From JBEKDJ01 sp050014415 (GTDB lineage: Bacteria > Desulfobacterota > BSN033 > UBA1163): 17,725 nt of DNA. Shown here in pieces: positions 1-7,343 of this stretch. The translations under genes were made by a program, and so were the position numbers. Positions within the stretch are counted from its first letter, which is position 1. Every line of letters starts with the position of its first letter. The stretch lies in contig JBEKDJ010000071.1 in assembly GCA_050014415.1 (NCBI GenBank), positions 1 to 17,725 of the forward strand. Direction: 5' to 3'. The notes under the pieces are model-generated. The model worked only from the letters and a program-made list of their open reading frames with translations, was not told the origin of the DNA and made no database searches.

Positions 1-1
1 A

Positions 2-1081
2 CGGTATAAAAAAGAGTTTGAAAAAACATCGGTGGGATCATTGAAAGAGCACCTCTGGAACATGTCTGATCAGGAGATTGATGACCTTCTGAAGGAGTAC
101 GAAATCCCTTCCCCCGGGGAAAGGGAAAAACCGGGTTCATATATTCAGAACACACTCCGGACGAAGCTGGTGGAAAGCCGAAGGAGGAACGATGTCGTCC
201 TGATCCCCATCGGATCAACAGAGAATCACGGTCTCCATACGGTCAGCGGCTTTGATACACTCCTTGTGACCCGGATCTCAGAAGCGGTTCGAAGGAAGAC
301 CAAGAAGATGGGACAACCCATTCACATCGCCTCTCCCATCGAATACGGTGTTCATCCTCCATGGCACCAGGGAATGTTTGGGACGGTCATGGTAAGCGAC
401 GATGCCTTTGAACAAAACATTATGCACATCATGTATGGACTCTGGAACGACGGCTTCCGGAAACAGATCCTTCTCAACAATCACGCCCAGCAGAATGAGA
501 TCGAGAAGGCGGTCAAACGTTTCATGAATACCTTTCAACTGCCCGGATTCTATCTGGCCTTGGAATGGCATCGGGCTGTACGGGAATTCTTTGAAACTTC
601 GGACAAGGGCGGCTCTTTTGAGACAGCCTTCGTTCACGCCGACGAACAGGAGACCTCTCTTGGCCTCCTCATGTTTCCGGAATTTGTTCAGATGAAGGAT
701 GCCGTGGATACGAAGCGAATGGATACCTTCCGCTACCTCCCTGATGGCCATTTTGACAACTCAGTGGATGGTTTTGGAAGGCCAAGTACTTACAAACAGA
801 GGGCTGGCGATAACCCCCTCGAGCTGGTGGCCACACCCGAGGGAGTGGTTGGAAAGGCTACCCTGGCATCTTCTCATAAGGCCAAGCGGGCCGTTGCGGC
901 GATCTGCGAATACCTCGTCCTCCTTCAGGAGGAGATCCTCCAGACATGGCCTGCTGGAACGGTGCCTGAACCGGAGAAGATCACCTTTCGAACGAATAGA
1001 GAGATGGAGCCCTACCTGAAGGAACCCGGTTCACCCGGTTGGAAGTCGGTCTACAGCCTTCCAAGGATTGGACCTTATTGA
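2..1081 (+). CDS. Creatininase-family hydrolase, IolN-like (5' partial)
   Basis: Creatininase-fold metal-dependent amidohydrolase. Numbering from a GTG at 32, the expected metal and active-site residues are visible: E64 and H66 in GSTENHG, D75, H151 in NNHAQQN (the usual family motif is NGHGGN) and E205 in HADEQETS. The overall pattern, with a long N-terminal extension and NNHAQQN, resembles 3-dehydro-scyllo-inosose hydrolase (IolN), which opens the diketo-inositol ring in the Thermotoga-type inositol pathway. The frame is open back to base 2 and the GTG at 32 has no Shine-Dalgarno, so I think the true start lies upstream of the window. The stop codon TGA (1079-1081) almost abuts the transketolase ATG at 1083, indicating translational coupling. 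Fold and family are firm. The exact substrate is inferred from similarity plus the dehydrogenase downstream; another cyclic amide or ketone is possible. Confidence 0.82.
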   Translation, partial: RYKKEFEKTSVGSLKEHLWNMSDQEIDDLLKEYEIPSPGEREKPGSYIQNTLRTKLVESRRRNDVVLIPIGSTENHGLHTVSGFDTLLVTRISEAVRRKTKKMGQPIHIASPIEYGVHPPWHQGMFGTVMVSDDAFEQNIMHIMYGLWNDGFRKQILLNNHAQQNEIEKAVKRFMNTFQLPGFYLALEWHRAVREFFETSDKGGSFETAFVHADEQETSLGLLMFPEFVQMKDAVDTKRMDTFRYLPDGHFDNSVDGFGRPSTYKQRAGDNPLELVATPEGVVGKATLASSHKAKRAVAAICEYLVLLQEEILQTWPAGTVPEPEKITFRTNREMEPYLKEPGSPGWKSVYSLPRIGPY

Positions 1082-1082
1082 G

Positions 1083-3104
1083 ATGAAGCCTCAAAGGGCA
1101 TTGTTCGAAAAGATTGGAGAGAAGTTACGCCTGGAGCGGATCGCTACCGAGATCAGGGATATGTCGATGGATAATATTACGAAGACGAAGTCGGGACATC
1201 CCGGCGGATCCCTCTCTGTGACCGATATTCTCACTGCCCTCTATTTCGGCAGGATCTATAATCCCCGGGAGGGCCGTTTGGAGAATGTCTTGAATTACGA
1301 TCCGTGCGATCCCCTCTGGGAGGGACGGGACTGGGTCCTGATGAGCAAGGGGCATGCGGCACCAGCCCTGTATGCCACATTGGCGAAAGCCGGCTTCTTC
1401 GATTGTCAGGTCTTAAAGATCTATCGGAAAATCGACAGTCCCCTGGAAGGTCATCCGGCGATGTTTCAAGTCTTGGACGATGGGAAAGAACGGGGAACAC
1501 GTGGCGTGGATTTCAGCACTGGATCGCTCGGCCACGGCTTCTCCGTGGCAGCAGGAATCGCCTTACACGCCAAGATCTATGGCTACGACTACGACGTGTA
1601 TACTATTCTGGGTGATGGGGAACTGCAGGAAGGGATGCCATGGGAAGCCTGCATGACGATTGCCAACAAGGGACTCACCCGGCTCTGTGCCTTTGTCGAT
1701 TATAATCACCTCCAGGTCGATGGATCCGTAGATGAGATTAACCAATTGGAGCCGTTGGAAAAGAAGTTTAAGGCCTTCAATTTGGAAGTGAGGTCCATTG
1801 ATGGCCACGATTTTTACGAAATCCTCGATGTCCTGGCTTATTTCAAACTGAAACGGGCGACTCGTATGAAGCCCCTCATGGTCATTGCCAACACGATCAA
1901 GGGCAAGGGAGTCGAAGAGATCGAGGGAGATTTCAAGTATCATGCCGTCCCTCTTACTCTCGAACAGCTCGAGAAGGCATCCAAAGCCTTTCTTCATCGG
2001 ATGGAGGAGATAGACCGGGAGCTGCCCAGGTATTCGCAACATACGCTTCTCACGAAGGAAATCGTAAAGACATCCCCTCCTCCCCTCCCGAACAATCTCA
2101 AGGAGATCATCTCGCGGAACCCACCAGGAGAGTATAATACTCCAACCGCGACTCGTATCGGTTATGGAAACTGCCTGACGAGACTCGGCGAATACAGCCG
2201 CCTCTTCGTCTTCAATGCAGACCTGGAGGGTGCGTGTGGAACCTCTGCCTTCTGCAAAAATTATCCGGAGCGTGCAGCGAATCTTAACGATCGCCGCTCG
2301 ATCAACGTGGGTGTCCAGGAATGCAATATGATGTCCATGGCTGCGGGAATGGCGAGCTGTGGCAAAATCCCTGTCGTCAATACCTTCGGCATCTTCTCAA
2401 CAGGGCGGGCATGGGAAATGGTCCGCCAGGATATCTCTTATCCTCGTCTCAATGTCAAGATCATTGGAAGCCACACGGGCATTGCCTTAGGTGAGTATGG
2501 CGTGAGCCATCAGGCAACCGAAGACGTCGGAGTCATGCGGTGCCTTCCCAACATGGTCGTCATTGAACCATCGGATGCGATTCAGGCGGACAGGCTTTTC
2601 GAGAAGGTTCTTCTTTATGATGGCCCTGTCTATTACCGGATAGGAAGAAACCCAACCCCCCTTGTCTACGTCAATGGCAACGACTTCGGGGTCGAACCGG
2701 TCCTCGACTTCGAGATTGGAAAGGGGGTTCTACTCAGGGAGGGTGAGGACTGGACGATCATTGCCTCCGGACCCGTGCTCTGTGAGGCCCTCAAGGTAGC
2801 CCAGATGGCCCGGGAGTCCGTCCAGGTGATCGATATGCCGACCATCGAGCCTGTGGATGAAGCCTTGATCGTCAAGGCAGCCACGAAGACAAAGCGAATT
2901 GCAACGGTTCAGGACCATTATAAGAACGGTGGGCTTAACGACGCTGTCTTGAGGGCGATTGCCAAACATCGGTTGCAGGTGGAGTTTCAGTCCATTGCCC
3001 TGAGCGGTTTCGGCGAGTCGGGGAGCCCAAAAGACCTTTATGAGAAATATGGTCTGTCCGCACCAAGGATCATGGAACGTCTCGGATTGACCCCCAGATC
3101 CTAA
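1083..3104 (+). CDS. Transketolase, full-length single chain
   Basis: Thiamine-diphosphate enzyme that transfers two-carbon ketol units between sugars. The 673 residues cover both halves. The N-terminal TPP domain has GHPGG (39-43), SKGH (88-91), a TPP/Mg motif GDGELQEG (177-184) followed by YNHLQVDG. The pyrimidine domain from about 355 carries the catalytic Glu in VGVQE (E413) and H476 in GVSHQATED, followed by a C-terminal domain. The linker (about 300-350) joins halves that resemble split archaeal/clostridial-type transketolases rather than classical E. coli TktA, an impression from motif wording. A TTG at 1068 is an alternative start with a 14-base overlap; ATG 1083 is preferred because it follows the upstream stop by one base. 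Being sandwiched between an IolN-like hydrolase and a polyol dehydrogenase suggests a specialised catabolic transketolase, as known for apulose-4-phosphate transketolase, rather than the housekeeping enzyme. Confidence 0.9.
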   Translation: MKPQRALFEKIGEKLRLERIATEIRDMSMDNITKTKSGHPGGSLSVTDILTALYFGRIYNPREGRLENVLNYDPCDPLWEGRDWVLMSKGHAAPALYATLAKAGFFDCQVLKIYRKIDSPLEGHPAMFQVLDDGKERGTRGVDFSTGSLGHGFSVAAGIALHAKIYGYDYDVYTILGDGELQEGMPWEACMTIANKGLTRLCAFVDYNHLQVDGSVDEINQLEPLEKKFKAFNLEVRSIDGHDFYEILDVLAYFKLKRATRMKPLMVIANTIKGKGVEEIEGDFKYHAVPLTLEQLEKASKAFLHRMEEIDRELPRYSQHTLLTKEIVKTSPPPLPNNLKEIISRNPPGEYNTPTATRIGYGNCLTRLGEYSRLFVFNADLEGACGTSAFCKNYPERAANLNDRRSINVGVQECNMMSMAAGMASCGKIPVVNTFGIFSTGRAWEMVRQDISYPRLNVKIIGSHTGIALGEYGVSHQATEDVGVMRCLPNMVVIEPSDAIQADRLFEKVLLYDGPVYYRIGRNPTPLVYVNGNDFGVEPVLDFEIGKGVLLREGEDWTIIASGPVLCEALKVAQMARESVQVIDMPTIEPVDEALIVKAATKTKRIATVQDHYKNGGLNDAVLRAIAKHRLQVEFQSIALSGFGESGSPKDLYEKYGLSAPRIMERLGLTPRS

Positions 3105-3128
3105 CGCTTGGAGAATAGAATGTTTGAA

Positions 3129-3249
3129 GGCTGATCAAAAATATTCAGATGCAAGGCGCCCGAAATTCAGAGGAATGAGGCGTACATAGACGTACGCCGC
3201 AATGACGAGGAATGAAGGCAACGCCGCAGATGGATATTTTTCATCAGCC
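3129..3249. repeat. REP/MITE-like 121-bp imperfect inverted repeat
   Basis: The outer arms, GGCTGAT at 3129-3135 and ATCAGCC at 3243-3249, extend into about 28-base imperfect complementary arms (3129-3158 with 3222-3249). A central GCGTAC/GTACGC palindrome lies at 3180-3185 and 3192-3197. The element fills the whole gap between transketolase and the dehydrogenase. It has the size and nested palindromy of a non-coding mobile repeat. From memory, very similar sequences recur between genes in deltaproteobacterial genomes, but I cannot count copies here. Confidence 0.75.
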
Positions 3250-3265
3250 GATGAAAGGAGAAGGT

Positions 3266-4330
3266 ATGAATGAAACGATTCCCAAGAAGATGACGGCTGC
3301 TGTCCTTTATGAGGACGGGAAAATCCGTTTAGAATCACTCAACACCCCTCAGCCGATGGAAGATGAGGTCCTTGCCAGAGTAAGGGCCGTGGCCATCTGC
3401 GGGACTGATCCAAAGATCATCAAAGGGGTTTACAAGGGGATGTGGCCGAAATCCTATCCTGCCATTATCGGCCATGAATGGGCAGGAGAGATCGTTCAGG
3501 TTGGTCCTTCTGTCAAGAGGGCGAGGGTTGGGGACCGGGTCGCAGGAGAACCCCACAAGGGATGCGGGTACTGCAGGATGTGCATGACAGGCCGATACAA
3601 TCTCTGCGAGAACTATGGCAACTTGGAAGCCGGGCACCGCCACTACGGTTTCACGGCCCCAGGAGCTTATGCCCAATACATCGCCTGTTCTGAAAGGACC
3701 GTCCATCTCATTCCTGAATCGATTAGTTTCGAGGAGGCCACGAACGTCGATACAGCGGGGACAGCTCTCCATGGGGTGAAGAGGGGGAAGGTCCTTCCAG
3801 GTGAGGATGTGGCCGTGATCGGGCCGGGGGCAGTCGGCCTGATTTCCTTCCAGATTGCCAAGGCCCTGGGTGCAGGTAGGGTCTTTGTCATCGGTCGAAA
3901 GCACCGACTCCAGCTGGCCAAAGAGATGGGAGCCCTGCCGATCGACTTTGAGGCAGGGGATCCTGTAAAACAGGTAAAGGATCAGACCGGAGGCCGGGGA
4001 GTCGACGTGGCCATCGATTGCGCGGGAACTGTGGAAACGGTTCAGCAGGCCGTGGCCATGACGAAGCGGGGAGGCCGGGCGGTGATCAACGGTTTTCCTC
4101 CGGCACCAGTCGAGCTGCCGGTGACACAGATGGTCCTTGACGAAAAGGATCTATTGGGGGTCCGTGCGGACCCGAATACCTGCGAAGAGGTTATTCCTTT
4201 AATGGCCAATGGCTCGATCAAGATCAAGCCTATGATCTCCCATGTCTTTCCTCTCGAAGAGTTTGAAAAGGCACTGAAGGTTTTCACGGAGAGGCTCGAG
4301 AAGGCAGTGAAAGTAATCGTCAAGCCTTAA
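3266..4330 (+). CDS. Zinc-dependent polyol/cyclitol dehydrogenase (MDR family)
   Basis: Medium-chain zinc alcohol dehydrogenase of 354 residues oxidising a secondary alcohol with NAD(P). The catalytic zinc ligands are C45 (CGTD) and H70-E71 (GHE). Structural zinc cysteines are C100, C103, C106 and C114, and the Rossmann GPGAVG lies at 186-191. The sequence is most like sorbitol/threonine/2,3-butanediol dehydrogenases and the scyllo-inosose 3-dehydrogenase (IolM) type. An in-frame ATG at 3212 gives 18 more residues, but those lie inside the REP-like repeat; ATG 3266 has AAGGAG at 3255-3260 with five-base spacing. In the Thermotoga inositol route an enzyme of this family makes the diketone that an IolN-like hydrolase opens, so the neighbouring creatininase-family gene is meaningful context. 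Substrate is inferred. Confidence 0.88.
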   Translation: MNETIPKKMTAAVLYEDGKIRLESLNTPQPMEDEVLARVRAVAICGTDPKIIKGVYKGMWPKSYPAIIGHEWAGEIVQVGPSVKRARVGDRVAGEPHKGCGYCRMCMTGRYNLCENYGNLEAGHRHYGFTAPGAYAQYIACSERTVHLIPESISFEEATNVDTAGTALHGVKRGKVLPGEDVAVIGPGAVGLISFQIAKALGAGRVFVIGRKHRLQLAKEMGALPIDFEAGDPVKQVKDQTGGRGVDVAIDCAGTVETVQQAVAMTKRGGRAVINGFPPAPVELPVTQMVLDEKDLLGVRADPNTCEEVIPLMANGSIKIKPMISHVFPLEEFEKALKVFTERLEKAVKVIVKP

Positions 4331-4386
4331 TCTTTGGAGAATATCCACTAGAGGATCTATTAAAAAGGCCCAACCTTTTGATTCAT

Positions 4387-4405
4387 CCACGGCTAAAGGC
4401 CGTGG
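4387..4405. repeat. IS200/IS605-type end hairpin
   Basis: A perfect 7-bp stem (CCACGGC at 4387-4393, GCCGTGG at 4399-4405) with a TAAAG loop is preceded by GATTCAT. This matches the characteristic subterminal hairpin at ends of IS200/IS605-group elements. No tnpA or tnpB is present nearby, so it would be an orphan end. It might alternatively help end transcription of the dehydrogenase gene, though no T-run follows. Confidence 0.45.
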
Positions 4406-4501
4406 TCTTCTGCGTAGGCGGATAAATAGAAACGCCCCCTTTTCGCAACCCATACATTCATAAAACCAATAGGCAAGCCAGACCCCAATTGGCTTTTCCC
4501 A

Positions 4502-4696
4502 AGGCCATCGCAGACCCTCTTCGTGATTCGCCCACACATCCACCTCTTGATTCACCAAATCCAGTTTAGCCCTTTCCACCGTCCACGTTGGTTCTATCCC
4601 AAGAAGGTAACGGTTAAGTTCCGTATCTTGTACGGCTCCAGTCCTCTTGGAGTCATTGTACTCTACCAAATCACCCACTGAAAAGTCAGATGAACC
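4502..4696 (-). pseudogene. ISL3-family transposase remnant with one IS end
   Basis: On the minus strand 4633-4502 encodes about 44 residues, beginning QDTELNRYLLG and ending VDVWANHEEGLRWP. This matches the start of ISL3-family transposases, which continue into a CPEC zinc-binding motif. Here the match stops at 4502 and the cysteines are absent. The expected start codon is GTA. Outward from the gene, the sequence up to 4696 (GGTTCATCTGACTTTTCAGT on the minus strand) resembles an ISL3 terminal inverted repeat. I read it as the left end of an insertion sequence truncated by deletion. No functional transposase can be made. The long minus-strand open frame covering this place is otherwise antisense to the neighbouring genes. 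Confidence 0.65.
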
Positions 4697-4802
4697 TAAA
4701 GTTATTAAAGAGATGCAATTAGAATTAGTAAAGGGAAAAATAGTAATATGAGGACCTGCCCTCCCCGCTGCTGCGCCTGGCGAAACATCTGCATTAGATG
4801 AA

Positions 4803-5390
4803 ATGTCATTCGCTATAAAGTATAGACATGACCCTGCAATTAAGAAATATGCTCTTGAAATGCGTAGATATTTCAGTGACCAGTTAGATATCAGTGGATT
4901 ACGTAAAGAGTTTTCTAAGAGTCCGTATATTAAAGGGAAAGTTATCGTATTTGAAAGGGTTAATGAGAAACTGGAAACACATGAAGTGCAAAGATGGATC
5001 CCACACGAATTATCCCCCTCGACCGTGGAGGACGTTGGAACCATAATGCTCATTGAGCCCCACAAAACATATTATGGTGAATATAGTGAGAATCCATTAG
5101 GATTATCTCCTACATATCGCGCATATGTTGTTGTTTGGGATGTAATAGTGGACAGAATAAGAAGGACAATAATCTTCAAAAAGACATTTGAAGGAGAGAA
5201 GCCACCGTCATCTCTTTCCCGTTTTTTTAGCGGTGACAATCCAATTAAAAAACCTAGTAGGCTTGGTATTGGTGTCGTTAGAATATCCGGCAATATCTGT
5301 TTTGAAGAATCCGATGGTGTATGGGAGATAATAAGCAGACCGTATCTCGAAGAGCTTAAGAAGTTTATAAATAGCCTTCCTATAAAATAA
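4803..5390 (+). CDS. Hypothetical protein, probably 5'-truncated
   Basis: Unrecognised 195-residue protein, AT-rich, with mixed charged and hydrophobic composition, no signal peptide and no evident membrane segment. ATG 4803 lacks a good ribosome site. The same frame is open further upstream to a TGA at 4749-4751, and beyond that to 4713 (ATG) and into the end of the ISL3 remnant. The translated stretch between the TGA and ATG 4803 (PALPAAAPGETSALDE) looks like protein. The original gene therefore probably began further left and was interrupted first by the IS and then by a nonsense change. Its tail (residues 150-195) is typical of a folded domain. No family could be named; an accessory or phage-derived gene is possible. 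Confidence 0.5.
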   Translation: MSFAIKYRHDPAIKKYALEMRRYFSDQLDISGLRKEFSKSPYIKGKVIVFERVNEKLETHEVQRWIPHELSPSTVEDVGTIMLIEPHKTYYGEYSENPLGLSPTYRAYVVVWDVIVDRIRRTIIFKKTFEGEKPPSSLSRFFSGDNPIKKPSRLGIGVVRISGNICFEESDGVWEIISRPYLEELKKFINSLPIK

Positions 5391-5482
5391 TCAAACCTCC
5401 ACAGCAAAAAATCGAATTTTTGGGTTAGCGCTTGACACAGGGGGACTTAATAGAGCAGGTGATTGGAAAGAATATTCTGCCC

Positions 5483-5547
5483 GCACCGACAGATAACACT
5501 GGCCAAAAGATTACCCTTGAAATACTATTGCACTTCTTTTGGCCTTA
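5483..5547. repeat. Hairpin repeat, copy 1 (flanks toxin-antitoxin pair)
   Basis: This copy contains a perfect 10-bp inverted repeat: GGCCAAAAGA at 5501-5510 and TCTTTTGGCC at 5535-5544. It is preceded by GCACCGACAGATAACA. A diverged second copy with the same order of blocks lies at 6236-6309 on the other side of the toxin-antitoxin genes. The stretch 5391-5588 holds no other convincing gene. Confidence 0.6.
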
Positions 5548-5588
5548 AATGTTAACTGAAATCTGACGCAAAGGGAAAAACAGAGGTC

Positions 5589-5894
5589 TTAAATAATATC
5601 GTCCAAATTCCGTGAGCCGTGAACGACACGATGAATTTCAACGGTTTTGCCACGAATCATATAGAATACAAGGTAGGTTTCAATGACAAGGATTCGATAG
5701 CCTGAATTCTTGAGTTTTTCGTCACGTGGCATGCGACCCAGGAATGGGTGTGTTTTGAGTTTGCCGATACGCTGATCGAGTTTTTCAACAAATGCTGCTG
5801 CATTTGCTGGACTGTCATTTGCGATCCAGTCGAATATTGAAACAAGGTCGTCAACGGCAACAGGAAGGTAATGAAGCGAGTACTTATTTCCCAT
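5589..5894 (-). CDS. RelE/ParE-family toxin
   Basis: A 101-residue type II toxin. The N-terminus has the YSLHYLPVAVDDLVSIFDWI pattern of a beta strand followed by a helix. Mid-protein LKTHPFLGRMPRD and the C-terminal YRILVIETYLVFYMI/VEIHRVVHGSRN are the usual ParE/RelE core and tail. Members either inhibit gyrase (ParE) or cleave ribosome-bound mRNA (RelE); the motif wording here fits ParE/YoeB-like plasmid-stabilisation proteins but cannot decide. The ATG lies 11 bases inside the antitoxin gene, the usual coupled arrangement. Length and conserved C-terminal arginines suggest an intact toxin. Confidence 0.88.
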   Translation of the reverse strand: MGNKYSLHYLPVAVDDLVSIFDWIANDSPANAAAFVEKLDQRIGKLKTHPFLGRMPRDEKLKNSGYRILVIETYLVFYMIRGKTVEIHRVVHGSRNLDDII

Positions 5895-6153
5895 GCAAGC
5901 GCTGCCTAAGCCTTTTCATCACTTGCGTATGCGTAAACCCTTTTTCCCCTGCCGCAGCTTGGGCTTGAGCAACAGCGAGTTTTCCAAAAAGCTCCACCCT
6001 TGCTTTGAGTCTTTCATAATGCTGAATGCTCATCACAACAAGATCGCCTTCACCATTCGTTGTCAAATAAACAGGCTCGTCTTGTTCATGGCACAGGGAG
6101 GCTATGTCTCTCGTTCGGTTGCGTAGGCTTGAAATGGATTTTATGATTGGCAT
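5884..6153 (-). CDS. Phd/YefM-family antitoxin
   Basis: An 89-residue antitoxin. The N-terminal half (IKSISSLRNRTRDIASLCHEQDEPVYLTT then GEGDLVVMSIQHYERL) is the Phd/YefM DNA-binding dimerisation fold. The C-terminal, Ala/Gln/Lys-rich segment would wrap the toxin. A GGAGG ribosome site lies directly upstream. The gene precedes and overlaps the toxin by 11 bases, and its promoter sits within a palindrome, as expected for autorepression by the toxin-antitoxin complex. Confidence 0.88.
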   Translation of the reverse strand: MPIIKSISSLRNRTRDIASLCHEQDEPVYLTTNGEGDLVVMSIQHYERLKARVELFGKLAVAQAQAAAGEKGFTHTQVMKRLRQRLHGK

Positions 6154-6186
6154 AGTTTCCTCCCTGAGAAGCTGCTTTTACCATTT

Positions 6187-6226
6187 GTACTTCATATTAT
6201 AACTTAATTATGATAAAATCAAGTAC
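6187..6226 (-). promoter_or_regulatory. Palindromic promoter/operator of the toxin-antitoxin operon
   Basis: On the minus strand a perfect -10 TATAAT (6196-6201) lies 15 bases from a TTGATT -35 (6217-6222). The promoter is bracketed by the inverted half-sites GTACTT (6187-6192) and AAGTAC (6221-6226). This places a likely antitoxin operator over the promoter. It is a pattern reading only. Confidence 0.6.
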
Positions 6227-6235
6227 GAATTTGCG

Positions 6236-6309
6236 GCACCCTGCAGATAACAACAGGCTAAGAGATTAACATCCAAATCCCGCTATCGGCGGGACTTCTT
6301 TTAGCCTTG
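6236..6309. repeat. Hairpin repeat, copy 2
   Basis: The blocks match those of copy 1: GCACC, CAGATAACA, then GGCTAAGAGA (6256-6265) pairing with TCTTTTAGCC (6297-6306). An inner stem, CCCGC (6279-6283) with GCGGG (6289-6293), is added. The paired changes between copies (GGCC to GGCT in the left arm, GGCC to AGCC in the right) are compensatory, so the hairpin itself seems conserved. It sits just upstream of the GNAT gene. Confidence 0.6.
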
Positions 6310-6370
6310 AAGGTCGTGCGCAAGCCTGAGCTAAATTATTTTGAAGAACATATTGAAAGGAAATGCAAAA

Positions 6371-7150
6371 ATGAATGAAAAACTTCAAATGATTGAATTA
6401 AATCCAAATAATATACTTGAATATGGTGTTTGCGGATATAAAAATATCAAAAAGGAAGGATATCCAGAGAAAATAGCCTGGATGAAAAAAAGATTCACAG
6501 AAGGCTTGAAATTAAAAATCATATACTCAGAGAAGGATAGAGTTCAAGGAATGATTGAATATATTCCAGGGGAATATTGCTGAAGACCTGTTGAAGCAAA
6601 CCAATATATGTTCATTCATTGTATATTTGTTGGCTTTAAAAAGATATACAAGGATAAGGGTTATGGTTCATTATTATTACATGAGTGTATAAATGATGCA
6701 AAAGGAAAAAGAATGCGAGGTGTCGCCGTTGTAACTCGTAAGGGAGCATTCATGGCAAGTAATGATTTGTTTATAAAACATGGTTTCGAAGTAGTTGATT
6801 CGGCATCTCCTGATTTTGAATTACTTGTTTATAGATTCAACACAAAATCCCCTGCTCCTTCATTTAATGGGAATTGGGAGAATAGAATTAGATCTTATAG
6901 TAAAGGGCTTACAATCATTAGAGCGGATCAGTGTCCTTATACGGTTAAGAATGTAAATGAAATATGTGAAACAGCAAAGAACAGATATAAAGCAAACCCT
7001 ACAGTGATAACTTTAGAAAACTGTAAAGAGGCACAAAATAGTCCTGCCCCGTTTGGCACTTTCTGTATACTTTATGATGGAGCCATTATTGCTGAGCATC
7101 CTATTTCAAATACAAGATTTAAAAACATAATGAGTAAGATTGTAAAATAA
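6371..7150 (+). pseudogene. GNAT acetyltransferase with YoaP domain, interrupted by in-frame TGA
   Basis: A reading frame of 259 codons is split by one TGA at 6581-6583, with both parts in the same frame. The N-terminal part ends in MIEYIPGEYC. The downstream part carries the acetyl-CoA-binding loop (KDKGYGSLLL) and LFIKHGFEVVD of a GNAT domain, then a YoaP-like C-terminal domain (from ADQCPYT to APFGTFCILYDG and HPISNTRF), as in the two-domain B. subtilis YoaP type. Family members have Trp where the TGA falls (GEY-x-W-R), from memory, so a TGG-to-TGA nonsense mutation is likely. TGG codes Trp elsewhere in the gene, so TGA is not a general Trp codon here. ATG 6371 has GAAAGG about ten bases upstream. 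A restart at ATG 6608 would lack the first part of the acetyltransferase fold. Confidence 0.75.
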
Positions 7151-7230
7151 GAATGGCTCAGGCTAGAGCACAACACAGAATATACGCTTCGTTTGCTCAA
7201 CCTTTGGCAAAACTTCGTGTATGCCGGCAA

Positions 7231-7343
7231 CGTTAGCCAAAATGCCCGTGAAGGACACTTCGCTCACCCGCTAGCCGATGAGCAGTCATCGGCTGGTGTC
7301 TGGTGTATGAGCGAAGCCGACACCGCTTATCTAGTGGCTAACG
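7231..7343. repeat. Large nested palindrome (113 bp)
   Basis: Three nested perfect 9-bp stems: CGTTAGCCA (7231-7239) with TGGCTAACG (7335-7343); CTTCGCTCA (7258-7266) with TGAGCGAAG (7308-7316); AGCCGATGA (7273-7281) with TCATCGGCT (7286-7294), with a GCAG loop. The interval 7151-7620 carries no convincing gene; a 61-codon open frame across the palindrome lacks support. The remainder, 7380-7548, shows nothing I recognise. Confidence 0.65.

Noticed and set aside
3335..3904. Minus-strand 189-codon frame inside the dehydrogenase
   Set aside because: It is antisense to a clear zinc dehydrogenase gene with all motifs intact, and its translation has no recognisable pattern.
4199..5065. 288-codon minus-strand open frame
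   Set aside because: Its outer parts are antisense to the dehydrogenase and to the 4803-5390 gene. Only 4502-4633 resembles a real protein (ISL3 start), so it is a chance joining, not one gene.
6236..6309. Classical integron attC site
   Set aside because: The GTTRRRY/RYYYAAC core pair expected at the ends was not found, so I report only a hairpin repeat and a tentative cassette idea.
6581..6583. Selenocysteine at the TGA
   Set aside because: No convincing SECIS stem-loop follows, and homologues appear to carry Trp at this position rather than Cys or Sec.
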